Assembly (NCBI GenBank): GCA_902476265.1
Contig: CABSCP010000008.1
Location: forward strand, 62,001-126,000
Source of the DNA: an uncultured Lachnospiraceae bacterium
Lineage (GTDB): Bacteria > Bacillota > Clostridia > Lachnospirales > Lachnospiraceae
DNA length: 64,000 nt
Direction of reading: 5' to 3'
The position numbers and the translations under genes are program-made. The number at the start of each line of letters is the position of its first letter. Position 1 is the first letter of the stretch. The notes under the pieces were generated by a model. That model was not told the origin of the DNA. It saw only the letters and a program-made list of their open reading frames with translations, and did no database searches. Below, piece after piece: positions 8,189 to 16,423 of the stretch.

Positions 8189-8237
8189 CAGGTGCGAATC
8201 CCCCTGCATTTTCATGTGCACTTGGCCTTCGCACCTG
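8189..8237 (-). terminator. Long-loop hairpin terminator of the DUF3048 gene
   Basis: Perfect 10-bp arms CAGGTGCGAA (8189-8198) and TTCGCACCTG (8228-8237) with a 29-nt loop. On the minus strand it is followed by ATTTTTGTG. It lies 30 nt after the lipoprotein stop and separates it from the CRISPR leader. Confidence 0.6.
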
Positions 8238-8266
8238 CTCAAATCTTTCTTCCAAATGAGTCAAAA

Positions 8267-9412
8267 TCAGCTTTTCCCCTTCAAAACCACATCTTCCGCA
8301 TAATCCAGCCATACAATACAAATCCAGGTTTTTCCGGGCGAAAGTTTGATGGGATTCCCGTCTTCGTCCACATAATACGCCGGATCGTCGTCCGCATATC
8401 TTGTCCAGGTTCCGCTGATTCCTTTTCCTTTTGTAAAGACCTGTACCGGAAATCCTGCGTCCCCGTGACAGCCAAAGGCGAGATAATCGTTGGAATCCCG
8501 GACTTCGCCGTTGCAGTACTGGAGAATCACGTTATCATAGCACAGCTGCTCCCCGGTTTCTTCATCTATGTGGGGACCGCCGTATTCATAACGGTAGTAT
8601 TTTCCGTCTTTGTATTCAAAACGAGCCTGAACATAGCTGTACCCATTCTTTTTATCCGGAGATTCACCGCCTGGGAAAATAACGCTCACATCCGGCATTT
8701 CCTGATACAAATTCTCATCGTCGCTTCCCATAAACGAAAATTTGGGTTCAAAATTATCGTGATAGGTCAAACTATAACCGAACTTTTTCACATCCCGCAG
8801 AATGTCCGGACCGTCTGTAATCACATTATGCGGCATTTTTCTCTCCTGTACCCGGTGATATGCGTGAGGGGCAGGACGATCAATTCCCGCGACCGCCGCG
8901 CTGATATTGTCCACCCTGTCACTGTTTAACAGTTCACCCACATAGGGCGTGGCCTGTCCGAAATGACAGTAAATCGCATCATATTCCAGCGCGCAATATA
9001 CAAAATAATCCCGGCTGCTGCGGATATAACCGATTTTTTCTATGTCCGCCCAATCTTCAAAGATTCCCATGAGCCGGGTAATTCTACCCTCTACAGGCGC
9101 CTCATAAATAATAGACGCTTTGGCAATTCCTGCCTGGGGACATCCTTCTTTAATGTTATTCATCATAACCGCAATGGGCCTCAGATTCTGCTTGTCTTTT
9201 TCAATCGGCAGCCCTGTCAGATAGCTGTAGGTTCCGCCATCGGAAGCCGCTGTTTTTTCGTTTTCGCTTTCCGTTTCTTCCATGTGCGAGCCGGACGTTT
9301 GTTCAGTCGTTTCCTGCATCACTGAAACATCCTGTGTTTTTCCACCGCATGCAGACAAGCTGCCTGCAATTGCAGCCAGACAAAATAATAATTTCCATTT
9401 TTCTTTTTTCAT
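8267..9412 (-). CDS. DUF3048 (YerB-type) lipoprotein
   Basis: 381 residues. A lipoprotein signal ends at LSAC (Cys22), followed by an acidic Ser/Thr/Glu linker. The mature part matches the two-part DUF3048 family: YLTGLPIEKDKQNLRPIAVM, then IGYIRSSRDYFVYCALEYDA, then a C-terminal domain with a GTWTRY segment. The family is cell-surface anchored and of unknown function. ATG 9412 is used instead of an upstream in-frame start because AGGGA precedes it and it begins the signal peptide. The gene is monocistronic, with a hairpin terminator after it. It is not obviously linked to the neighbouring CRISPR locus. Confidence 0.85.
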   Translation of the reverse strand: MKKEKWKLLFCLAAIAGSLSACGGKTQDVSVMQETTEQTSGSHMEETESENEKTAASDGGTYSYLTGLPIEKDKQNLRPIAVMMNNIKEGCPQAGIAKASIIYEAPVEGRITRLMGIFEDWADIEKIGYIRSSRDYFVYCALEYDAIYCHFGQATPYVGELLNSDRVDNISAAVAGIDRPAPHAYHRVQERKMPHNVITDGPDILRDVKKFGYSLTYHDNFEPKFSFMGSDDENLYQEMPDVSVIFPGGESPDKKNGYSYVQARFEYKDGKYYRYEYGGPHIDEETGEQLCYDNVILQYCNGEVRDSNDYLAFGCHGDAGFPVQVFTKGKGISGTWTRYADDDPAYYVDEDGNPIKLSPGKTWICIVWLDYAEDVVLKGKS

Positions 9413-9523
9413 GAAAGTTCCCTCTTTTGCTATTCGATACCTTTCGGTCAAATATCATTATAACCCATATTATTGCAAAATGTACACAGCAGTATGTAAA
9501 TAAAGTGTAAACTCATTTCTGCA

Positions 9524-10285
9524 TCATTGAACCAGCAGATCGTGTCTGATATAGTATCTGTGCTCTTTTCGGCTTTCTTCTCCAATGCCCTCCGGTTCTA
9601 CCATAAACCAGGCCTCACCGCTTTCGTTTATCGTTTCCCCTGTCACTCGTAATTTCTCGCCTTCCGCCGCCAGATCCGCCACATCAAAAGCCACTCCGGG
9701 GCCTTTCCGCAGCTTTACCACATCCTGCGCCACCCTCATTTCCCCAACCGGAAGTTTTTGAACAGGACACTCCCCAAATTCCACCACCCAGCTGTAAATT
9801 TCCTGTTCTTCTCCTTTTGTGTTCATAAAGGAAATATAATAGCGCTTCTCCTCTTCATTCCACGCGCACACAGTTTCTCCGCTTTCCTGATATTGAAGCC
9901 TTTCTTCGGTAATTTCAAGGACACCTTTCCGAATTTTTCCCTTTATCTCCATGCGAACAGGATAAGGCCAGTTATCCTCCAGCTTTACAAGGTAAAAAAA
10001 ATCTGTATCACTCACCGGCTTTCCACTGCGGTCATAAGCCAGAGCCGCCATGCCGGAAGCATCTATCGGCACACAGCCTCCGTAAATGGCATCCCGATTT
10101 TCTTCCAGATACTTTCCTGCCATGATACCGCCTTCCTCCGGTCCCGCAACCTTTGTAAGCTGATAACGGTGTTCCCTTTTCTCCAGCAAAAGCAAACACC
10201 CGGCGCCGGCTAAGGCCAGACATGCTACGGTAAGAAGTGCAAAAGCCGTTCTTTTGTATTCTGACATCGATGTGCTTTTTTTCAT
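9524..10285 (-). CDS. Membrane-anchored SH3 (SH3b) domain protein
   Basis: 253 residues. One N-terminal transmembrane anchor (about 12-34) leads to an extracellular region. The C-terminal part (about 185-252) has VVKLRKGPGVAFDVADLAAEGEKL, a bacterial SH3b-type motif often found in cell-wall-binding proteins. The middle region is not recognised. An AGAGGG ribosome binding site precedes ATG 10285. It stands alone; no partner gene is evident. Confidence 0.65.
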   Translation of the reverse strand: MKKSTSMSEYKRTAFALLTVACLALAGAGCLLLLEKREHRYQLTKVAGPEEGGIMAGKYLEENRDAIYGGCVPIDASGMAALAYDRSGKPVSDTDFFYLVKLEDNWPYPVRMEIKGKIRKGVLEITEERLQYQESGETVCAWNEEEKRYYISFMNTKGEEQEIYSWVVEFGECPVQKLPVGEMRVAQDVVKLRKGPGVAFDVADLAAEGEKLRVTGETINESGEAWFMVEPEGIGEESRKEHRYYIRHDLLVQ

Positions 10286-10755
10286 TCTGCCCTCTCTTCA
10301 ATCTCAATCCTGTCCGGCAGCTCTTACCTCTGTTCTTTCTTCTTTTTATAAGCTGCCCTTTCGCTGTCCATTGACAACAACCCCCGCCGGATCCTGAGTG
10401 CCGGATCCTGACACATCCAGTGTTTCAAACCGGCAAACCCCTAAATTCTCTCATCTTCCTGTCTGTCTATGAACTTTCAATTTCCCCGATCCGAAGTCGT
10501 TTTTGTTTCCTTCGTTTCTAATTCACCTTACATATGTAAGAAGTCCGGCTTCTTTTATTATAGACGCATTTCAAAGCCATTTAGTTGCATCTCCTCCCAT
10601 CTTTTTTAAATAAAACGAAAAAAAGCATTTTCCCCGGAACATATACGGTTAAAATAATCAGGATCAGAGCCCCCGTCTCTCGCCACGGCTTCTATAATGT
10701 ATGTTTCTTCCGGCTCACGCCGGCCTGAGCCTGGAATATCCCGGCAGCACCCGTG
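10286..10755. other. Non-coding interval upstream of the SH3 gene
   Basis: No convincing gene. Visible elements are a 12-bp sequence GCCGGATCCTGA repeated at 10386 and 10400; the perfect palindrome CTTACATATGTAAG at 10527-10540; and a minus-strand TATAAT at 10557-10562 without a clear -35. The palindrome would lie about +10 to +24 of a transcript from that -10, so this may be a regulated promoter with a long leader for the SH3 gene. Confidence 0.4.
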
Positions 10756-10764
10756 AAAAAAAGA

Positions 10765-10790
10765 AGCCGACACCGAAAATGGTGTCGGCT
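10765..10790 (-). terminator. Terminator after spoVAC
   Basis: Perfect 10-bp stem AGCCGACACC/GGTGTCGGCT with a 6-nt loop. On the minus strand it is followed by TTCTTTTTTT. It lies 10 nt after the spoVAC stop. Confidence 0.9.
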
Positions 10791-10800
10791 GTCATTGCTT

Positions 10801-11256
10801 TCATGCTGCCCCTATCATCTTAAATAACCAGTAAATCACGCCCAGCAGCCAGCTTGTGAAAATCCCATACAAAATGACCGGCCCCGCAATGGTAAAGATT
10901 TTGCAGCCGATACCGAACACCTGGCCCTCCTTTTTAAACTCAATGGCAGGCGCGGCCACCGAATTGGCAAAGCCGGTTATGGGCACCAGGGCCCCCGCGC
11001 CGCCCCATTTTGTGATGGAAGGATAAATGTTAAAGCCGGTCAAAATCACGCTGATCAGTACCAGAATCAGGGAACATAGGCTTCCCGAAGCTTCCTTGTC
11101 AAGCCCCATGGAACCGGCCCAGTTCAAAATGCCCTGTCCGATGGTACAAATAATGCCGCCCACGATAAAGGCCCGCAGCATCTGTACCGGCAGGCTGTGG
11201 GTAGGCGTCATCTGCTTTACATATTCCTGATACTGTTTCTGTTTTACTTCGTCCAT
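10801..11256 (-). CDS. spoVAC: Stage V sporulation protein AC
   Basis: 151 residues. SpoVAC is a membrane subunit of the SpoVA channel that moves Ca-dipicolinate into spores and out during germination. It shows the family start YQEYVKQMTPTH, LRAFIVGGIICTIGQG, GAGALVPITGFANSVAAPAIEFKKEG and three to four hydrophobic segments. ATG 11256 was chosen over upstream in-frame starts because an AGGA box precedes it. spoVAB lies 127 bp upstream on the same strand. A strong terminator follows, and no spoVAD or spoVAE is found next to it. Confidence 0.92.
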   Translation of the reverse strand: MDEVKQKQYQEYVKQMTPTHSLPVQMLRAFIVGGIICTIGQGILNWAGSMGLDKEASGSLCSLILVLISVILTGFNIYPSITKWGGAGALVPITGFANSVAAPAIEFKKEGQVFGIGCKIFTIAGPVILYGIFTSWLLGVIYWLFKMIGAA

Positions 11257-11383
11257 GCAAAAATCCTCGCTTTCCTGCTGCGTCATAGGGTCAGAATACC
11301 TTTTCCCCCTACATAAATACATTATTCCTGAAAACTTCCAAATTATACACCTGTATGAACGCTGCGCCTTTTAAACCGCTTTT

Positions 11384-11878
11384 TCACATGCCTGTTTCAA
11401 AAAAATGAAATCCGAAATAAATCAGACTGCCCATCAGTTTTCCAAGGGCAATGCCCAGCACCATGAAACCCAGCCCATGACGGTATCCGATCCTTCTGGT
11501 CAAAATCGGGATGGAATCCAGCATTTCTGCGATGGCCAGCGCCAGGCAGCCCACAAAAATCCCGGCAAACAGTCCAAACAGCGCCATTAAAACTGTCGAA
11601 ACACTCCTCCACACCGCTGCGGTTGCAGCGCCGAACAATACCTCTTCCCGCATCCAATCCCCGATGTAACCTGCCTGCGGGAAAACGCTGAAAAAATCTC
11701 CGGTCATGGTTCCCAGCACAACCATTTCCTCATATAAAAAAACATTCCTGCTGGTATGGGTCTGTCCCGCAAATCTGGGGACCAGCCCCACAGACAGCAG
11801 CACGGTAAAAACCCCGGCTGAAACCAAAATCCCGCTGCTCAACCCCAAAATTCCTAAAAAAATCTGCTGCCAAATCAT
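11384..11878 (-). CDS. spoVAB: Stage V sporulation protein AB
   Basis: 164 residues, a multi-pass membrane protein matching SpoVAB. The N terminus is WQQIFLGILGLSSGILVSAGV, followed by PRFAGQTHTSRNVFLYEE, GDFF and a C-terminal segment with MLDSIPILTRRIGYRHGLG. ATG 11878 has GGAGGAA five nt upstream, better than earlier in-frame starts. In Bacillus subtilis spoVAA directly precedes spoVAB. Here VanZ and LacI genes on the opposite strand lie upstream, and spoVAA is at 56.4-57.0 kb. Confidence 0.88.
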   Translation of the reverse strand: MIWQQIFLGILGLSSGILVSAGVFTVLLSVGLVPRFAGQTHTSRNVFLYEEMVVLGTMTGDFFSVFPQAGYIGDWMREEVLFGAATAAVWRSVSTVLMALFGLFAGIFVGCLALAIAEMLDSIPILTRRIGYRHGLGFMVLGIALGKLMGSLIYFGFHFFETGM

Positions 11879-11912
11879 TTTTATTCCTCCGCAAAGAATC
11901 CTTTGGACTGCT

Positions 11913-11955
11913 CTGTTCATCCAGAACAGTATTCTCTGTTCTCCTTTTTTAATGC
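11913..11955 (-). promoter_or_regulatory. Possible forespore promoter and repeated CTGTTC half-sites before spoVAB
   Basis: On the minus strand GCATT (11951-11955), a 17-bp gap and AATACTG (11927-11933) loosely match sigma-F/G boxes. The -10 overlaps the palindrome GAACAGTATTCTCTGTTC (11924-11941), and another CTGTTC lies at 11913-11918. The promoter match is weak; the repeated half-sites are exact. Confidence 0.4.
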
Positions 11956-12112
11956 ATCTTTTTTCATATTAAAAAACGCTCTGACGAATCGTGCCGCCCG
12001 CTGCTTTTACGGCTCTTGTGGCTCCCCCCCTGACTCCGGCCGGCAGCTGCCGCGCACAAAGACGCTGAAAGAACAGCGGCCGGGTGTTTGCGGACAAAAA
12101 TCACAGGGGACA

Positions 12113-12141
12113 TTGACACTTCTCTTTTTAAAAGGTATGAT
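12113..12141 (+). promoter_or_regulatory. Promoter of the VanZ-lacI operon
   Basis: TTGACA (12113-12118), 17-bp spacer, TATGAT (12136-12141). The 5'-UTR that follows contains an 8-bp inverted repeat, CCAATACT (12156-12163) with AGTATTGG (12186-12193). Confidence 0.7.
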
Positions 12142-12223
12142 TTTAACAATTCCTTCCAATACTGAGATTAATCACTCTGCAGGAGAGTATTGGATCCCCC
12201 TGCAGGCCGAACGGAGTAAAAAT

Positions 12224-12760
12224 ATGATTTTCATAGAAAAAAGCACGAAAAACCGATCGTTTCCCTTAAAACCGCTGACCGTCATACCGCCTCTTTTCGT
12301 GATGGGGCTGATTTTTTATCTGTCCGGCCAGAATCAGCTGGTTTCCGGCAATTTAAGCTACCCGGTCACCAATGAGCTGGTGAGCTGGTTTGACCGCGTT
12401 TTTTCCCTGGGGCTATCTCATGAGCAGCTGTTATATTATACCGATCTTTACCACTTTGCAGTCAGGAAAATGGGACACATGGCAATTTTCTGTTTGCTTT
12501 CCATGACCTTGTATGTACCGCTTAACGCTTACAAAATTCCTCATCCCTATCCTGTGGACTGGGTGATCTGCATCCTCTATGCCTGCCTGGACGAATTTCA
12601 TCAGCACTTTTCCCAGGGCCGCACGCCCTCTGCCTTCGATGTGCTCGTGGACAGCATCGGCGCGCTGATCGGCCTTTTTGCCATATCTTTGTTTCTGATT
12701 GTGTTACACCGCTTTCTGTTATATACTGAAAGAAAAAAAGCCTTACGGAGGCAGCCATGA
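12224..12760 (+). CDS. VanZ-like membrane protein
   Basis: 178 residues. It shows the VanZ layout: an N-terminal segment ending in FYLSGQ, then RKMGHMAIFCLLSMTLY, a middle hydrophobic span, CLDEFHQHFSQGRTPSAFDVLVDSIGALIG and a C-terminal membrane span. VanZ proteins are integral membrane proteins of uncertain function; the original member gives low-level teicoplanin tolerance. ATG 12224 is chosen because GGAG precedes it, and the long upstream extension of the frame crosses the promoter. Its stop overlaps the lacI start (ATGA), so the two are translationally coupled. Confidence 0.8.
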   Translation: MIFIEKSTKNRSFPLKPLTVIPPLFVMGLIFYLSGQNQLVSGNLSYPVTNELVSWFDRVFSLGLSHEQLLYYTDLYHFAVRKMGHMAIFCLLSMTLYVPLNAYKIPHPYPVDWVICILYACLDEFHQHFSQGRTPSAFDVLVDSIGALIGLFAISLFLIVLHRFLLYTERKKALRRQP

Positions 12761-13758
12761 ACATCTATGATATTTCCAAAAAAGCGGGGGTTTCCATCGC
12801 CACCGTATCCCGTGTTTTAAACGGCAGCGAAAAGGTCAGCGAAGCCACCCGCCAGAAGGTGCTTTCCGTGATGGAGGAGACGGGGTACCGGCCCAACGCT
12901 TTCGCCCGCAGCTTAGGGTTAAATTCTATGTTCACCGTGGGGATCATGTGCGCCGATTCTTCCGATATCCATCTGGCAAAAGCCGTTTATTATCTGGAGC
13001 GGGAGCTGCGCAACAACGATTACGCTTCCATGCTCTGCTGCACCGGCTATAACCTGGAAGATAAGAAAAAATATCTGCAGCTTCTGCTGGGCCGCAATGT
13101 GGACGCCATCCTTTTTGTGGGGTCCAACTTCATTGAGGACAGCGAAGAAGGCAATGATTATCTGTTTGAAACCGCAAAAAAAATGCCCGTTTTTCTTCTG
13201 AACGGACATCTGGCGGGAGAGAATATTTATTCGGTGCTCTGCGACGATTATCAGGCCACCTTTGATTTAACGGATGAAATTTTAAAAAGCGGCGCAAAAA
13301 AGCCGGTTTATCTCTACCGCTCGTTAAGCTACAGCGGGCGCCGGAAGCTGACAGGCTTTCAGGATGCCTGTCGAAAACAGGGATTTTCCCAAACAGAAGA
13401 GCAGTGCTTTGCCGGTCCTTCTTCTCTGGAGGATACGGTTTCTTTCGTCCAGGAGCTTTTGGAGGGAGATCCCGCCATTGATGCCGTGCTGGCCTCCGAT
13501 GATGAACTGGCGGCAGGGGCTGTCAAGTATGCCCTCACCAATCATGTGGAGATGCCCGGGCAGCTGCAGGTGGCGGGTTACAACAATTCCCTGCTGTCCA
13601 CCTGTTCCACGCCGGAAATCACCACGGTGGACAGCAAGCTGGAGTTCATGTGCATCACCGCCGTTTCCCTTCTGATGCAGACGCTTCAGGGGAAACAGGC
13701 CCCTCAGAAGACCATGTTTTCCGGCCAGATCATCCACCGGGGCACCACCCGCCGCTAA
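12757..13758 (+). CDS. LacI-family transcriptional regulator
   Basis: 333 residues. The N-terminal LacI helix-turn-helix (IYDISKKAGVSIATVSRVLNG, hinge to about residue 60) is followed by a periplasmic-binding-protein-like effector domain (about 60-330) with GIMCADSS, DAVLASDDELAAGAVKYAL and TTVDSKLEFM segments. It acts as a cytoplasmic sugar-responsive DNA-binding regulator. Start is ATG 12757 with GGAGG upstream. It is the only LacI protein in the window and sits beside uronate genes, so it is a candidate for the palindromic operators at uxaC/uxaA; that link is inference. Confidence 0.9.
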   Translation: MNIYDISKKAGVSIATVSRVLNGSEKVSEATRQKVLSVMEETGYRPNAFARSLGLNSMFTVGIMCADSSDIHLAKAVYYLERELRNNDYASMLCCTGYNLEDKKKYLQLLLGRNVDAILFVGSNFIEDSEEGNDYLFETAKKMPVFLLNGHLAGENIYSVLCDDYQATFDLTDEILKSGAKKPVYLYRSLSYSGRRKLTGFQDACRKQGFSQTEEQCFAGPSSLEDTVSFVQELLEGDPAIDAVLASDDELAAGAVKYALTNHVEMPGQLQVAGYNNSLLSTCSTPEITTVDSKLEFMCITAVSLLMQTLQGKQAPQKTMFSGQIIHRGTTRR

Positions 13759-13793
13759 ACAGATGCTGCCCCAAAAACTTCTCTGTCTGAAAA

Positions 13794-13845
13794 AGTGTGC
13801 GCGTTTTAACGCACACTCGAGTCTCTGTAACACACCACAGAGGCT
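13794..13845 (+). terminator. Double hairpin after lacI
   Basis: Stem 1 is AGTGTGCG/CGCACACT (13794-13801 with 13810-13817). Stem 2 is 13820-13828 with 13837-13845, containing one G-T pair, followed by CTTTTCG. It also lies downstream of the convergent kdgF gene. Confidence 0.6.
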
Positions 13846-13874
13846 CTTTTCGTCCCAAAGGGATCCTGTCTTAC

Positions 13875-14219
13875 TCAGTCCACAAAATCTTCCCGCATGG
13901 GAGTGAAGATATCCAGAAGGATTCCTTCCTTTTTGCAGACACATCCATGTTCGACGCCGTCTCTTTTTAACATGGTATCGCCGGGATTGACCACTCTTTT
14001 TTCCCCGCCGATCTCAAATTCAAACTGCCCGGAAACCACATAGGTGATCTGGGTGTGGGGATGATGATGCAGCGCTCCCACAGCGCCCTCCTGGAAATGG
14101 TTTTCCACACACATCAGCCCGTCCGTATAAGCCAGCACCTTGCGCACTACGCCCGGCGCGCAGGCTTCTCCGTCAATTTCCCCATTGGGTACCCAAACGC
14201 TGTTTTTTTCTGTTTTCAT
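13875..14219 (-). CDS. kdgF: KdgF-like cupin (unsaturated uronate processing)
   Basis: 114 residues, a single small cupin. The metal-site cluster is HHHPHTQ (about 51-57) with His91, followed by the family-like end LLDIFTPMREDF. KdgF proteins convert 4,5-unsaturated galacturonate to a linear ketone, removing a bottleneck in pectin lyase product catabolism. ATG 14219 is preferred because AAAGGAG lies about 10 nt upstream, while the earlier ATG (14228) is only 2 nt from it. It starts one base after the MFS stop, so it ends the kinase-regulator-DctP-MFS-kdgF operon. Confidence 0.75.
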   Translation of the reverse strand: MKTEKNSVWVPNGEIDGEACAPGVVRKVLAYTDGLMCVENHFQEGAVGALHHHPHTQITYVVSGQFEFEIGGEKRVVNPGDTMLKRDGVEHGCVCKKEGILLDIFTPMREDFVD

Positions 14220-14220
14220 G

Positions 14221-15405
14221 TTATGCATTCTCCTTTCCCTTTTCCATAGACAGTGTATATCTTGTGAGCCCTGCGATCAAGACCAAATCAATGATCACCA
14301 CCACGACAATGGAACTCATGCCGGAAACGATCCCCGCTCTTTCCGCTATTTTTCCGATGACAGAAGGCATCAGGATAGAACCAATGCTTGCGAAGGTGAG
14401 CATAAAACTCCATGCCAGACGGTATTTCTGGATGATCAGGCCCGCAAAGGATACCGTGGTGGGATAAATTCCCGCCATGCTGTAGCCAAACCCCATGATT
14501 CCCAGCACAATAAGCCCTGTACTTCTGGCAAACAAAAGCAACGTAAAGAATGCCACAAAACCGATCCCCATCACAATCAGAAGCTTTTCCTTTTTCATTC
14601 TGGTGGACAGATATGCGGCGGTCAGACGCCCCGCCAGGATCATGATCCACAAAACACTTGCCGTCATCTGGGAAAGCGAAGCATTCAGCAGACCGGAATC
14701 CTTAAAATAAGTGATCATCCACCCAATCACCCCCTGTTCCGCACACAGGTAAAAGAACAGCGTGCCGGTGCACAGCAGAAACAGCGGTTCTTTGAAGAAG
14801 GAAAAATCTGATTTCCCTTTTTCTCCTTTCTTCGCCTGATAAGGCTCTGCCGGAAAGATCAGGTATAAAAGCCAGTTCAAAATCCCCATTCCCAGCATGA
14901 AATAGCAGGCATACATCCACCCGTCTGCGTTACCTGCGGTCATCCCCATCAAAAGGATGGGGAACAAAAACGCGCCCACGGAAAACATGGCGTGCAGTCC
15001 GTTGATCATCCAGGCTTTTCCCGGCGCCAGGTTGTTGATGGTGGTATTGTTAAAATTGCTGGAAGCGCCCCTGGCCATGCCCGTCATGAAAAAGGCCAGT
15101 GCGATGCAGGCTTTTCCCGTTCCCAAAATCAGCATCAGATAAGCGATTGCAAAAAAACTATTGAAAATTAAGATACTTTTTTTCCGGCTTAAGGGCAGTG
15201 TGCCCGCCGCAAAGCTGGAAAGTAAATTTCCACAGGAATGCAGGCTCACAAGCATTCCGCAAAAAGCGTAGTCCAGCCCTCTTGCATCCCGAATGAAGGG
15301 AAGCAGCGATCCGATGGACAACGCCAGCATTCCGTTGATTAAAAATACGACATAACTGATGCCAAACTGCATTTTCTTTTCTTTTGTATCCAGATAACTT
15401 TTCAT
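14221..15405 (-). CDS. MFS transporter
   Basis: 394 residues with about 12 hydrophobic segments and a charged central loop (AKKGEKGKSDFSFF, around residue 200) typical of major facilitator carriers. Segments such as FIRDARGLDYAFCGMLVSLH and RGASSNFNNTTINNLAPGK resemble MFS sugar transporters of Firmicutes. Its ATGA start overlaps the DctP stop and kdgF follows by one base, so uptake of a uronate or oligouronide is the likely role. The substrate is inferred from context only. Confidence 0.8.
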   Translation of the reverse strand: MKSYLDTKEKKMQFGISYVVFLINGMLALSIGSLLPFIRDARGLDYAFCGMLVSLHSCGNLLSSFAAGTLPLSRKKSILIFNSFFAIAYLMLILGTGKACIALAFFMTGMARGASSNFNNTTINNLAPGKAWMINGLHAMFSVGAFLFPILLMGMTAGNADGWMYACYFMLGMGILNWLLYLIFPAEPYQAKKGEKGKSDFSFFKEPLFLLCTGTLFFYLCAEQGVIGWMITYFKDSGLLNASLSQMTASVLWIMILAGRLTAAYLSTRMKKEKLLIVMGIGFVAFFTLLLFARSTGLIVLGIMGFGYSMAGIYPTTVSFAGLIIQKYRLAWSFMLTFASIGSILMPSVIGKIAERAGIVSGMSSIVVVVIIDLVLIAGLTRYTLSMEKGKENA

Positions 15406-16409
15406 GTTCCCGTCCTCTTGATTTCTTCTATCACTTCTTTATCATCCAGGCAATAGGTATCATACAGAATTTCCGTAGCCTTACGGAACGCTTCTCTTTC
15501 CTCTTGCGTCAACTCTGTCACCTCCACCCCTTGCGCACGGACCTTTCGGGCAGATTCTTTTTCCGATTCCACCCAAAGTTTTCTTTCATAACAGGCCGAT
15601 TCCCTGGCGCAGCCGGCGATGATCCGCCTGTCCTCTTCCGACAGCTTATCCCAGGTGGCCTGAGCGCACAGCTGTACTTCCGGCACGCGGGTATGCTCGT
15701 CTAACGTAAAGTACTTTGCCACTTCGTAATGACCGGCGGCCTCATAGGAAGACCAGTTGTTTTCCGCCCCGTCCACCACACCGGTTTCCAGAGCGGAATA
15801 CACATCCGCATAAGCGATGGGCGCCGCCTCCGCTCCCAGAGCTTCCACCATGTCTGCCATCAGTTCCGACTCCTGAACTCTGATCTTCAGGCCTTTCAGG
15901 TCCACCGGAGCGCGGATCGGCCCCACATTATTGTAAAAATTCCGGGCGCCCGCGTCATACCAGGACAGCCCCACCATATTTGTCCCTGCAAAATCAGCGA
16001 GGAAACGGTCTCCGATCTCTCCGTCCAAAACCTGCCACATATGCTCCGCATTCCGGTAAAGGTAAGGCAGCTGAAGCACGTTCATCCCGGGCATGGAATC
16101 CCCCAGAGAAGACAGAGAGGCCCGTGTGAAATCGATGCCTCCAAACTGTAACTGACGGATCACTCCTTTTTCATCCCCCATGACCCCTCCCGGACGTACG
16201 ATAATTTTAATCCTCCCCCCGGTTTTTTCTTCCACCAGTTCGGCAAACTTCATTGCGCCCAGTGAAGTGGGGTAATCCGCCGGCTGATTCTCCGCATACG
16301 TGAGCACAAAATCCGGCTCCGGTTCTTTCCCACGCCGGCTCACAATCCCACAGGACGCTGCCGCAATGAAGACAACTGACAGGATGACCACTGCCGCCCT
16401 TTTTTTCAT
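15402..16409 (-). CDS. TRAP-type solute-binding lipoprotein (DctP family), second copy
   Basis: 335 residues with a lipoprotein signal (lipobox AAASC) and the DctP/TRAP binding fold: LTYAENQPADYPTSLGAMKFAELVEEKTGG, GVMGDEKGVIRQLQFGGIDF, LKGLKIRVQES and YSALETGVVDGAENN. The Arg (in KIRVQ) and Asn (DGAENNWSS) used to bind carboxylates are present. It is not next to TRAP permease genes but follows a sensor kinase and response regulator, so it may deliver ligand to the kinase or to the TRAP permease encoded at 19.3-21.1 kb. Confidence 0.88.
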   Translation of the reverse strand: MKKRAAVVILSVVFIAAASCGIVSRRGKEPEPDFVLTYAENQPADYPTSLGAMKFAELVEEKTGGRIKIIVRPGGVMGDEKGVIRQLQFGGIDFTRASLSSLGDSMPGMNVLQLPYLYRNAEHMWQVLDGEIGDRFLADFAGTNMVGLSWYDAGARNFYNNVGPIRAPVDLKGLKIRVQESELMADMVEALGAEAAPIAYADVYSALETGVVDGAENNWSSYEAAGHYEVAKYFTLDEHTRVPEVQLCAQATWDKLSEEDRRIIAGCARESACYERKLWVESEKESARKVRAQGVEVTELTQEEREAFRKATEILYDTYCLDDKEVIEEIKRTGT

Positions 16410-16423
16410 CCGTATCCCTCCTG

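Noticed and set aside
7627..8259. Plus- and minus-strand open frames across the CRISPR array
   Set aside because: They consist of repeat translations (for example FNPRCLSRTAT) and disappear when the array is recognised; no ribosome binding site.
11903..12223. N-terminal extension of the VanZ frame
   Set aside because: It runs through a consensus promoter and a 5'-UTR hairpin; ATG 12224 has GGAG.
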